Origin: Neobacillus vireti
GTDB lineage: Bacteria > Bacillota > Bacilli > Bacillales > Cytobacillaceae
DNA: 64,000 nucleotides
Assembly (NCBI RefSeq): GCF_001026695.1
Contig: NZ_LDNB01000007.1
Location: forward strand, 92,071 to 156,070
Direction of reading: 5' to 3'
The notes beneath the pieces were generated by a model. It was not told the origin of the DNA and searched no databases. It saw only the letters and a program-made list of their open reading frames with translations. The translations under genes and the position numbers were made by a program. Shown here in pieces: positions 8,655-15,941 of this stretch. Positions within the stretch are counted from its first letter, which is position 1, and every line of letters begins with the position of its first letter.

Positions 8655-10118
8655 ATGTCATTATCTAAATTAACAGATGAGGAGAAATATTTACTGCTGC
8701 AGTTTTCCTACATAGATATACCAAGCTCGATATCAATTGATCCGGAAATCCATACTGATATCCAATCTTTACTTCCTAGAATGCTTGAAGCAAAGGGGGA
8801 TTTAAAAGATAATGAATCCTTTCAAGCAATTTTGAAATATGTTAACGATCCAAAAGGCAGCAACCTGGCAAATATTCAATTAACAGGTTACCAAAACAAC
8901 AACCCATCGTGGAAAGAGGCTTTTCAAGGTAAGTTTAATTCCGGCTTTGTCGGTTATGCTTTGCAGGATGAGGAAGGGAACGCCACCGCATTATTTAGAG
9001 GCAGTGAAAATCCCTTTAATCCACTGAATTTTTTGACAGACTGGACCTCCAATATTGAAGCAGGTATCGGCCAGGAAATCCAGCAGCAGAAAGAAGCAGT
9101 GCAATTCTATAAGGATTATATTTTAGGGGCCGAGGGCGACACCTTTGTCATGGGACACTCCAAAGGCGGAAATTTAGCCAATCATGTATTAGTTAATTAT
9201 TTCAATAAAGATGAAAAACTCAAATCCTATGTTGTCAATGGCGCTCCGATTAACTGGTGGATTCTCTCAAAGGAACAGAAGGAGATTTTAAAAAGCGAGC
9301 GGAATGTGTTTATCGTTCATGAAGACGATGCGGTTTCACAGCTGGGGCATGTACCCTATGTAAACAAGACGGTAAAAACAAAGAATAAGATGGGTAAATT
9401 GGCAGTGATCTCAGCAGTCCTTGCTTATGGTGTCCTTGCCCTCGATGCCCATGACTTGAAGGCAGTTGAGTTTGATGAATTCGGAAACTTCATTGGGGCA
9501 TCTGACGGGGCATCTGGCGGCCGAATGGCTGGAAACTTTGTTTTTTCCGGGATTATGCTTCCCTTATCCTTTGAGGCTCTTACGGATAAAGCAATGGCTT
9601 CCGTCAAACAGGCCGTGTTCCAAATGTTGATTGTTACAGGGGCAACAGCGGTGGAAATTAAGCACAAATTGGATGAGAAGCTGTTGCAAATCAAAATAGA
9701 GTGTATTCGTTATATTTTTACTGTTATGAAGGTTTCGCAGAAATTAAAGCAGGAATTAAGCCAATTTTTCGATCGATTCATCGATAAAGCAAAATCGTTT
9801 GCTGCACTGCTATGGGGGAAACTTACCGGCGGCCATGGTTTCGCAGTGGAGCCAATTCTAAAAGTCGATCTTTCGAGGCTCGCTTACTATTCTTCGAGAT
9901 TGCAAGCATTGAAGCGTAGGACGCAGCACGTGAACAGCATGATTGATAGTTTGTATCTTGAAGCCGACCTGTTGGATTTAGGGCATGTGTTAAAGGCAGA
10001 TATGCTCACGACCTTTCTTTTCAGACTCAATGATAATATCCAGTACCTTAACAGGACAATGGAATTATTGGAAAAAGGCGAGGCGGCATTACTGCAAAAA
10101 GCAGAAGCGATTCGCTAA
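8655..10118 (+). CDS. Lipase-like (DUF2974/Mbeg1-type) protein, candidate T7SS effector
   Basis: A 487-residue alpha/beta-hydrolase-like protein without a signal peptide. The nucleophile elbow is GHSKGG with Ser169; Asp224 or Asp225 (HEDDAVS) and His266 (DAHDLK) are reasonable triad partners. This pattern fits DUF2974 (Mbeg1-like) lipases. Residues ~340-487 are predicted helical, with a long paired-helix tail resembling LXG/WXG-type targeting segments. This is the reverse of usual LXG toxins, where targeting is N-terminal, and is like the reverse-arranged lipase toxin known from staphylococcal T7SS. It sits between a lipoprotein and a small helical partner. Export and toxicity are inferred; a housekeeping lipase is the alternative. 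Confidence 0.75.
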   Translation: MSLSKLTDEEKYLLLQFSYIDIPSSISIDPEIHTDIQSLLPRMLEAKGDLKDNESFQAILKYVNDPKGSNLANIQLTGYQNNNPSWKEAFQGKFNSGFVGYALQDEEGNATALFRGSENPFNPLNFLTDWTSNIEAGIGQEIQQQKEAVQFYKDYILGAEGDTFVMGHSKGGNLANHVLVNYFNKDEKLKSYVVNGAPINWWILSKEQKEILKSERNVFIVHEDDAVSQLGHVPYVNKTVKTKNKMGKLAVISAVLAYGVLALDAHDLKAVEFDEFGNFIGASDGASGGRMAGNFVFSGIMLPLSFEALTDKAMASVKQAVFQMLIVTGATAVEIKHKLDEKLLQIKIECIRYIFTVMKVSQKLKQELSQFFDRFIDKAKSFAALLWGKLTGGHGFAVEPILKVDLSRLAYYSSRLQALKRRTQHVNSMIDSLYLEADLLDLGHVLKADMLTTFLFRLNDNIQYLNRTMELLEKGEAALLQKAEAIR

Positions 10119-10138
10119 TTTTTTGGGGGTGTGTTTCT

Positions 10139-10330
10139 ATGGATGCAAAGGTGAAAAATAAGATTAATAACATTATCGCCGAACTTAATGCCCTTGCCCG
10201 GGAGCTGGACGACATCTCCCAAGGTATTAACCGCGAATTCAAAGGGATAGGTGCCGTTAAATGCGCTTCAAGCCTGCAAAGCACGGCAGGGAAGTATCAG
10301 GCGGTTATTCAAGAATTAAGAAAGATGTAA
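10139..10330 (+). CDS. Small helical WXG100-like partner protein
   Basis: A 63-residue, almost fully helical protein with heptad-like spacing (INNIIAELNALARELDDI), a short GIG turn and a second helix. It lacks a W-x-G motif. The size and position directly after the lipase resemble the small helical partners that bind the targeting helices of LXG-type T7SS substrates. GGGGGTGTG precedes the ATG. The role as a targeting chaperone is inferred. It could also be a short EsxA-family protein. Confidence 0.7.
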   Translation: MDAKVKNKINNIIAELNALARELDDISQGINREFKGIGAVKCASSLQSTAGKYQAVIQELRKM

Positions 10331-10407
10331 GGAAAAGGGGTATTGGCTTTGAGCATTGTCCAGCTCCAGGGCGCTTGCGCTTTTCGTATTGAAAGGAGGT
10401 GATCAAA

Positions 10408-10710
10408 ATGGCTCGATCGATTATGGTGGATCCGGCAAAGCTTGAAAAGGCAGCAACAGGCATTGATCAGCAGGCAGCTGATTATGAAAGACTCTATAAA
10501 CAGTTGTTTACGGAAGTAGAGGCAATGGGTGCTGCTTGGCAAGGGGCAGATAATCTTGCTTACGTGACCCAAATCAAAGGCTTTACCGATGATTTCATGA
10601 AAATGAAGGCGAAAATGGATGAGTTCTCTCATTTCCTGAAGACATCAGCAAAAACATACCGCGAAACGCAAAATGAAGTTATTAGCGGTGCGAAACGATT
10701 ATCGAACTAA
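10408..10710 (+). CDS. esxA: WXG100 protein (EsxA/YukE-like)
   Basis: A 100-residue helical hairpin protein with the turn motif WQG (GAAWQGADN, ~43-51), the WXG100 signature. It has no signal peptide and is expected to be exported by EssC as a dimer. ATG 10408 is used because an ideal AAAGGAGGTGATC site lies just upstream; the in-frame GTG at 10399 lies inside that site. It is followed 50 bases later by a second 100-residue WXG100 gene. The strong RBS suggests high expression relative to the neighbouring genes. Confidence 0.93.
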   Translation: MARSIMVDPAKLEKAATGIDQQAADYERLYKQLFTEVEAMGAAWQGADNLAYVTQIKGFTDDFMKMKAKMDEFSHFLKTSAKTYRETQNEVISGAKRLSN

Positions 10711-10760
10711 TTTTTTCTTTTCAACAAATGAGTGATTTTTAAAACAAGGGGGTGGACCTG

Positions 10761-11063
10761 ATGACGATTGAGGGAGTTAAAATTTCACTTGGTGAGGTTA
10801 GTAAAACAGCCAACCAAATCAGAAATTTAAACAACAACTTGTATGTTAGATTACAAGATATTAAGAAAGAAATGAATGCGCTGAGCCAGACATGGAATAG
10901 TGATGCATCCAATACGATTCGTGCCAATTTCAACGCATTTTCAACACGGTTTGATAACTATCGTGAAGTGGTGGAAAGTTACTCGAAATTTTTAGATGTG
11001 ACAGTCACCAACTACGATGCCACAGAAGCGGCGATTAACAATAACGCCAGCCAATTTAAGTAA
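10761..11063 (+). CDS. Second WXG100 protein
   Basis: A 100-residue helical hairpin protein with WNS at the turn (SQTWNSDAS), a common W-x-[G/S] variant of WXG100. ATG 10761 follows GGGGGTGG at a suitable distance; an in-frame GTG at 10752 overlaps that site and is less likely. It is predicted to be an EssC substrate and possibly the heterodimer partner of the preceding protein. It differs clearly in sequence from it (Asn-rich, LNNNL), so this is not a recent duplicate. Confidence 0.9.
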   Translation: MTIEGVKISLGEVSKTANQIRNLNNNLYVRLQDIKKEMNALSQTWNSDASNTIRANFNAFSTRFDNYREVVESYSKFLDVTVTNYDATEAAINNNASQFK

Positions 11064-11076
11064 CCGTTAAATCCAT

Positions 11077-11112
11077 GGAAGGGCAAAGCTGTCATGAGCA
11101 AGCTGCCCTTCC
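11077..11112 (+). promoter_or_regulatory. Intercistronic hairpin after the WXG100 genes
   Basis: A long imperfect stem (GGAAGGGCA-AAGCT with AAGCT-GCCCTTCC) around a 9-base loop lies between the second WXG100 gene and the FHA gene. No T-run follows, so it is more likely an mRNA-stabilising or partial attenuation structure than a full terminator. It would allow more WXG100 product than downstream regulators. Confidence 0.5.
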
Positions 11113-11149
11113 CTGCTAATAGGAATCCAACAAAAGGGGTCGGACAGCC

Positions 11150-12481
11150 TTGATCAAACAAATGAATTTAAATGTGGAAAATTGCCGTGAATACTTATTT
11201 TTTAAGGTGAACGGCGAAATAGAAGTGGCCACGAATGAAATTGGCTTGCTGGAAAATAGCCAAGTCTTCGGTTTGCTGTCGATGGTTGTCATCGAAAAAG
11301 AGAAGGATGTTTATTTTAGGTATGATTTGTCTGCATGGGAAAATATCAGACCACTATTTTTTAAAGGATTCTCCAAGGAACGGTTACACAAATTTCTAAT
11401 AGATATAGTAGAAACCCTTCTTCATTCAAAAAAAATCGGTCTGCAGCTCGGTAATATTGTCGCGGATAAAAGATACATCTATATTGACCCATTATCGGGA
11501 AGGCCGTTATTTTTCTATATGCCGATTAAAAATAACCAATATGAAACCGGCACCGTAAAGGATTTTTTAATAAGTTTACTTTGGATGGCACCGTATGACG
11601 AGGAGGACGATTTGTCTTTCTTTATGAAAATTCATAATTACCTTGTTCAGGCAGAGGAGATTGATTTGCTGGACTTTAAAGAAACGCTAGGGGCGCTTGC
11701 GAGTGTTCCGGACGAGTCTGAACAGCCGCAAGATGGAAATAGGAAGCCCGAGGGGAAAGAATCAACTGGCAGTTCCTCCGGAAAAAGCTCCCCTTCAAGG
11801 CCGGCAAAAAAGCAGCCTGCTGGCAAAAAGACTAGTTTCTATAGTCCTGGCAAAGGTGAAGTTCTTCTTGAAGATCAAAATGAGGGCCTCGTCTCACATA
11901 ATCGGAGTGTGACGCAAGATAAGCAAACAGGCCAAAAGCTTGAAATTGAGGAAGAAATTCAATACAAACGGGTAACAAGAACGGAGCTCGGGGAAACACG
12001 GGCCGCTAGGGAAGTGGCGGCAGCGTTGGCTGCGACTCAAATTAATGTCGTTCCCCGTAATGGTCAAGGAATTTCCGTTGAAATTGAACATCAGGATGAA
12101 GGAACAACCGTTTTAGGTGTGGCTGACGAACAATCCCGCGTTATAGCTGTGGCTGATGAAGGCACGACTACTCTGGGAATCGATGCTCCCCAGCCGTTCC
12201 TGTTAACTGTTGTGAATCGCGAGAAAATCGGGATTGCTAAGGATGTATTTAAGCTTGGCCGTGATGCTAAAAATGTCGACTATATTTCTAATAATAAAGC
12301 GGTTGGCCGTGTTCATGCCCATATCCTGACAGAGGACGGCGAGTACTATTTGAAGGACAACCGCTCGACAAACGGAAGCTTTGTCAACGATATCAAGCTC
12401 GCCAGGAATCAAAAGGTGAAAATCAAGCATGACGACCGCATCACGCTTGCCAACGAAGAGTTTATTTTTAAGGTGTTTTAA
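11150..12481 (+). CDS. DUF6382-like/FHA protein (putative EssB-like phospho-reader)
   Basis: A 443-residue cytoplasmic protein; TTG 11150 is 9 bases after AAAGGGGT, with ATG 11162 a possible alternative. The N-terminal ~180 residues resemble the DUF6382 domain often linked to FHA domains in Firmicutes, with the feel of the EssB/YukC pseudokinase region (LHKFLIDIVETLL). A charged, Ser/Lys-rich linker (~185-310) carries two EGTT-x-L-G motifs (Thr319/320 and Thr339-341). The C-terminal FHA domain spans ~355-443 (LGRD, GRVHA, STNGSFVND). The linker motifs resemble the acceptor threonines in GarA-type FHA proteins, so self-binding after phosphorylation is a plausible switch. Unlike canonical EssB it has no membrane helix. 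Kinase and phosphatase genes follow directly. Confidence 0.82.
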   Translation: MIKQMNLNVENCREYLFFKVNGEIEVATNEIGLLENSQVFGLLSMVVIEKEKDVYFRYDLSAWENIRPLFFKGFSKERLHKFLIDIVETLLHSKKIGLQLGNIVADKRYIYIDPLSGRPLFFYMPIKNNQYETGTVKDFLISLLWMAPYDEEDDLSFFMKIHNYLVQAEEIDLLDFKETLGALASVPDESEQPQDGNRKPEGKESTGSSSGKSSPSRPAKKQPAGKKTSFYSPGKGEVLLEDQNEGLVSHNRSVTQDKQTGQKLEIEEEIQYKRVTRTELGETRAAREVAAALAATQINVVPRNGQGISVEIEHQDEGTTVLGVADEQSRVIAVADEGTTTLGIDAPQPFLLTVVNREKIGIAKDVFKLGRDAKNVDYISNNKAVGRVHAHILTEDGEYYLKDNRSTNGSFVNDIKLARNQKVKIKHDDRITLANEEFIFKVF

Positions 12482-12484
12482 GAT

Positions 12485-12536
12485 TCGCCGATAGAACTGC
12501 GAAACTCGCCGATAGAACTGGAAAAATCGCCGATAG
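12485..12536. repeat. 21-bp-period intergenic repeat (3 copies)
   Basis: TCGCCGATAG recurs at 12485, 12506 and 12527, exactly 21 bases apart; the first two copies continue identically as AACTG. It occupies the gap before the PP2C gene and ends just before its RBS. Function unknown. Confidence 0.75.
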
Positions 12537-12570
12537 ATCCAATAATTCGCTTAAGAAAGGCGGTGAATGC

Positions 12571-13359
12571 ATGTCATTTCAAATTGCTTATCATACAGAC
12601 GCTGGAATTAGAAAGAAAACGAATCAAGATGCCTTGCTAATTAAAACAGCAAAGTCGCCAAAGGGAAGAGTCGGTCTGTTTGCCGTTTGTGATGGTATGG
12701 GCGGGCTCAGCCAAGGCGAATTGGCGAGTGCCACTGTCATCAATGGGATGTCGGACTGGTTTGAAACGGAGCTTCCCGAGCTGCTCCTGTCAGACAACGA
12801 GCAAATCGATACAGACATCCAGCAGCAGTTAGTGGACAGTGTAAAGGCGCTGAATCAAAAAATTTTAGCGTACGGAGAAGCCGAAAATATTAAGCTGGGA
12901 ACGACTATCACAGCGTTACTGATAATTGATTCCGATTATTTCCTTTTACAGGTCGGCGACAGCAGAGCCTACCGGATTCGAGAGGACCTTTTTCAATTAA
13001 CGAACGATCAAACTCTAGTGGCCCGGGAGCTTGAACGCGGCAATATTACCGAAGAGCAAGCGGAAATCGATCCGCGCCGCAATATCTTGCTGCAATGTGT
13101 CGGTGCCTCGCAGGAGCTAGACCCTGCCATATCACAAGGTGAAGTAAAAGAAGGTGATCTGTTCATGCTCTGCACGGATGGCTTTTACCATGAAATCAGC
13201 GAGGAAGAGATATTCACCAGTCTCAGACCGGACCGTTTTTCAAAAGAGAAGCAGATGAAGGAAACGCTTGTCAGGCTGGTCGACCTGGTAAAGAAACGTA
13301 AGGAAAAAGATAATATTTCCGTATTAATAACGAAAGTAACTGCGGGTGAAGTATCTTGA
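12571..13359 (+). CDS. PP2C-family Ser/Thr protein phosphatase
   Basis: A 262-residue soluble PP2C phosphatase of the PrpC/Stp type, the expected length. The metal-binding and catalytic motifs are present: NQD (Asp20), CDGMGG (Asp41), GDSRAYRI (Asp130), CTDG (Asp203) and KDNIS (Asp247). It removes phosphate from Ser/Thr, most likely that placed by the kinase encoded next. Its stop codon overlaps the kinase start (TTGA), so the two are translationally coupled, a common arrangement for PrpC/PrkC-type pairs. Location between FHA genes and the T7SS core suggests it regulates this locus. Confidence 0.95.
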   Translation: MSFQIAYHTDAGIRKKTNQDALLIKTAKSPKGRVGLFAVCDGMGGLSQGELASATVINGMSDWFETELPELLLSDNEQIDTDIQQQLVDSVKALNQKILAYGEAENIKLGTTITALLIIDSDYFLLQVGDSRAYRIREDLFQLTNDQTLVARELERGNITEEQAEIDPRRNILLQCVGASQELDPAISQGEVKEGDLFMLCTDGFYHEISEEEIFTSLRPDRFSKEKQMKETLVRLVDLVKKRKEKDNISVLITKVTAGEVS

Positions 13360-15311
13360 TTAAAATCGGCACCATTATTGATGAACGTTATGAAATTTTA
13401 AAAGAAATCGGCCGCGGCGGCATGAGTATTGTTTATCTTGCAATGGATAACAGGCTCAAGAAATCGCTGGTCATAAAGGATATTCGCAAACGAGCCAATA
13501 AGAATGACGAATTACTTGTTAACAGTCTTGTCGTTGAGGCGAATATGCTAAAAAGATTGGACCACGGCGCCTTGCCGCGCATTTATGATGTAATTGACCG
13601 CCAAGGCGAAATTTACGTGGTGATGGATTATATTGAAGGCGAATCTCTGAAGGAGAAGCTGCATCGTGAAAAAACGGCTTCCGCTGATGAGGTCATCGAT
13701 TGGGCGAAGCAGTTAAGTGATGTCCTCGGCTACTTACATACGAGAAAGCCAAATCCGATTATTTATCGCGATATGAAGCCCGATAATATTATGCTGACCC
13801 CTGAGGGGAAAATCAAGCTGATTGACTTTGGGATTGCGAGGGAGTTTAAGACTGAAAATACGACCGATACCACGAACCTCGGCACAAAAGGGTATGCCGC
13901 TCCCGAGCAGATATCCGGTGCACAGACGGATGCGCGAACCGATATTTATAGTTTAGGTGTGACCCTCTACCATTTGGTGACGGGAAAAACCTTAAGTGAT
14001 CCGCCCTATGAATTAAAGCCGATTCGAACTTGGAATTCTTCTCTGCCGGAGGGGCTTGAACATATTATTGCAAAATGTACTCAGGCAGAGCCGGGGAATC
14101 GTTATCAAAGCTGTGAAGAGCTAACCTATGATCTTGTGAACATCAACAAATTAACTCAGGGCTATAAACGGAAGCTTTTTAAAAAATTGGCTGTTTTCCT
14201 GATTCCGGGCGTTCTGTTCCTCGGATTTTCGACGACCTCTGTCATGGGCTATAAAGGGATGAAGAATGAACAGCTCCAGGATTATATGAGTTTAATTAAT
14301 GACGCAAACGGCTATCTCCAAAACGGCCGCGATGCAGATGCTATTAAAATTCTTGAAAATGCGATTAAGCTTGATAAGAGCAAGGCGATGGCCTATAACA
14401 ATTTACTAGATATCTATATTCGTAGAGGAGAAGCAGATAAAGGACTTTCGAATCTTGAACGATATATCGATGAAGGCTATGGCAATGTTGACAGAAATAA
14501 CGAGGTTCTGTTCAAAGTAGGGATGACATATTTCGATGTCGAAAAGGATTATTTCCGCGCTAAGGAATTTTTTAACAAGGTGGAGGTAAAGGCAAAGCCG
14601 GAGGTCGAGTACTACAGGTCTTTAGCTACAACAATGGGGAGTTTAGACATTGACTATAAAAAGTTTGCCCATGACTTAGACGATTTTGAAGCATTCACCG
14701 ATAAAGCGCGCAATGATGCTAAAAAAATTGCCAACTACAATTCATTAGCGAATATTTACTTATCATATAAAGGTCAAATTCCGAATGCGAACACGAGGGC
14801 GATTCAACTAATCGACAGGGCCAACAGTGTGTTATCGAAATTGGATGATGATTTCTTGGCTGACAAATATGCCCGGGATTTTGAACTGAAATTAGCACAG
14901 GCCTATTACAGCAAAGGCATTAATTCAGTGGATAAAACGGCAGCCACTGAGGACTTTGAGGAAGCAATCAGCCATTACACCAATCTCCTTGATGATGGCA
15001 ACGATATGAATCAAGAGGAGTACATGATTAAAATCGGGACGATTTATCAGGAAATGCGCAAGTCGGAGCAGGCGGTTGAACAATTTGAGGATACGATCAA
15101 GCATTTTCCCGCAAGTCTTGATGCTTATATTAAACTAGGAAACTTACTCCTTGATATCGAGCAGCCGAAAGAAGAGGCTAGAAGGAATTATGCGGACGCA
15201 TTAAAGGTGTACGAGCAGGCAGCAAAATTAAAGGATGCTGTCAAGGATGAGGGCTTTATAAAGCTGAGAAAAAGGTATATGAATTTGAATCTGGTAGGGC
15301 AGGGGGGATAA
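13356..15311 (+). CDS. Membrane Ser/Thr protein kinase with extracytoplasmic TPR domain
   Basis: A 651-residue bitopic Hanks-type kinase starting at TTG within the PP2C stop. The kinase domain (~1-265) has the glycine loop GRGGMSIV (19-26), Lys41, the catalytic loop RDMKPDN (138-144), DFG (158-160) and an APE-like AAPEQ (181-185). The activation segment is Thr-rich (TTDTTNLGT), typical of autophosphorylated kinases. One membrane helix lies at ~278-298. The outside part (~300-651) is a TPR-like helical array rather than the PASTA repeats of PrkC, so its signal is probably a protein partner, perhaps a secretion component. Likely substrates are the adjacent Thr-x-x-Leu repeat and FHA proteins (inference). 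Confidence 0.95.
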   Translation: MIKIGTIIDERYEILKEIGRGGMSIVYLAMDNRLKKSLVIKDIRKRANKNDELLVNSLVVEANMLKRLDHGALPRIYDVIDRQGEIYVVMDYIEGESLKEKLHREKTASADEVIDWAKQLSDVLGYLHTRKPNPIIYRDMKPDNIMLTPEGKIKLIDFGIAREFKTENTTDTTNLGTKGYAAPEQISGAQTDARTDIYSLGVTLYHLVTGKTLSDPPYELKPIRTWNSSLPEGLEHIIAKCTQAEPGNRYQSCEELTYDLVNINKLTQGYKRKLFKKLAVFLIPGVLFLGFSTTSVMGYKGMKNEQLQDYMSLINDANGYLQNGRDADAIKILENAIKLDKSKAMAYNNLLDIYIRRGEADKGLSNLERYIDEGYGNVDRNNEVLFKVGMTYFDVEKDYFRAKEFFNKVEVKAKPEVEYYRSLATTMGSLDIDYKKFAHDLDDFEAFTDKARNDAKKIANYNSLANIYLSYKGQIPNANTRAIQLIDRANSVLSKLDDDFLADKYARDFELKLAQAYYSKGINSVDKTAATEDFEEAISHYTNLLDDGNDMNQEEYMIKIGTIYQEMRKSEQAVEQFEDTIKHFPASLDAYIKLGNLLLDIEQPKEEARRNYADALKVYEQAAKLKDAVKDEGFIKLRKRYMNLNLVGQGG

Positions 15312-15313
15312 AG

Positions 15314-15937
15314 GTGGAATATCAAACAATCTTTTATGGCGGCCTTGCCGGTGCCTTCCTCTCGCTCATGATCTCGATTTTCCTTTTTATTAAATTAAAT
15401 ATTTCAGAAGTGATCGAGGATTTAACCGGATTTAGTTTCAATAAATGGATCAAAAAGCTGAAGGGCCGCGGCCGTTCTAAACGCGAACAAAGTGTTAAAC
15501 CAATCACTCGGGAGATTCAGCCCCGCCGCGATGTCGAAATGGAAGTGGCGATCACCATTGGTCGTGTTGATGCAACGGAACTTCTGGCAGCAGTAGCTGA
15601 CGATGACGAAACGGAACTGTTGGCGTCAGCTGACGCAGATCCGCCTGGGCTTTTAGCCGCAGCACCAGACACCGATGAAACCGAACTATTGGCAGCAGCA
15701 CCGGACACCGATGAAACCGAACTATTGGCAGCAGCACCAGGCACCGATGAAACTGAACTTTTGGCAGATGACGCAGCGGCAACAGAGTTATTATCTATCG
15801 AGAATGACGAAACGGTGCTGCTGGATGTAGCGACAGAGGAAACGACCGTATTAACAGGACCAGATTCAGAAAGCGAATTTATTATAGAGCGTGACGTTGT
15901 TATCGTTCATACGAATGCAACCATAAAAGGAGACTAA
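15314..15937 (+). CDS. Small membrane protein with repeated acidic Thr-x-x-Leu motifs
   Basis: A 207-residue protein starting at GTG after an AGGGGGG site. One N-terminal membrane helix (~5-28) is followed by a basic stretch (KKLKGRGRSKR) and then a low-complexity acidic tail. The tail holds three near-exact 12-residue units (AAAPDTDETELL) and other variants: about eight sites of the form [D/A]-x-T-x-L-L or TTVL. The Thr with Leu at +3 in acidic context looks like a repeated phosphothreonine/FHA-binding site. Position directly after the kinase supports a role as its substrate and as a membrane docking platform for FHA proteins (EssC, DUF6382-FHA). I do not recognise a family; an EssA-like role is possible from topology only. 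Confidence 0.75.
   Translation: MEYQTIFYGGLAGAFLSLMISIFLFIKLNISEVIEDLTGFSFNKWIKKLKGRGRSKREQSVKPITREIQPRRDVEMEVAITIGRVDATELLAAVADDDETELLASADADPPGLLAAAPDTDETELLAAAPDTDETELLAAAPGTDETELLADDAAATELLSIENDETVLLDVATEETTVLTGPDSESEFIIERDVVIVHTNATIKGD
15656..15763 (+). repeat. Three in-frame 36-bp tandem repeats
   Basis: Three consecutive 36-bp units (15656-15691, 15692-15727, 15728-15763) with only a few substitutions encode the AAAPDTDETELL motif. The in-frame unit length lets copy number change without a frameshift. Confidence 0.85.
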
Positions 15938-15941
15938 TAAG

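Noticed and set aside
10358..10386. Remnant of a common Bacillus intergenic repeat (GTCCAGCTCCAG-like) before the WXG100 gene
   Set aside because: It is familiar in feel only; there is a single copy in the window, so it cannot be supported.
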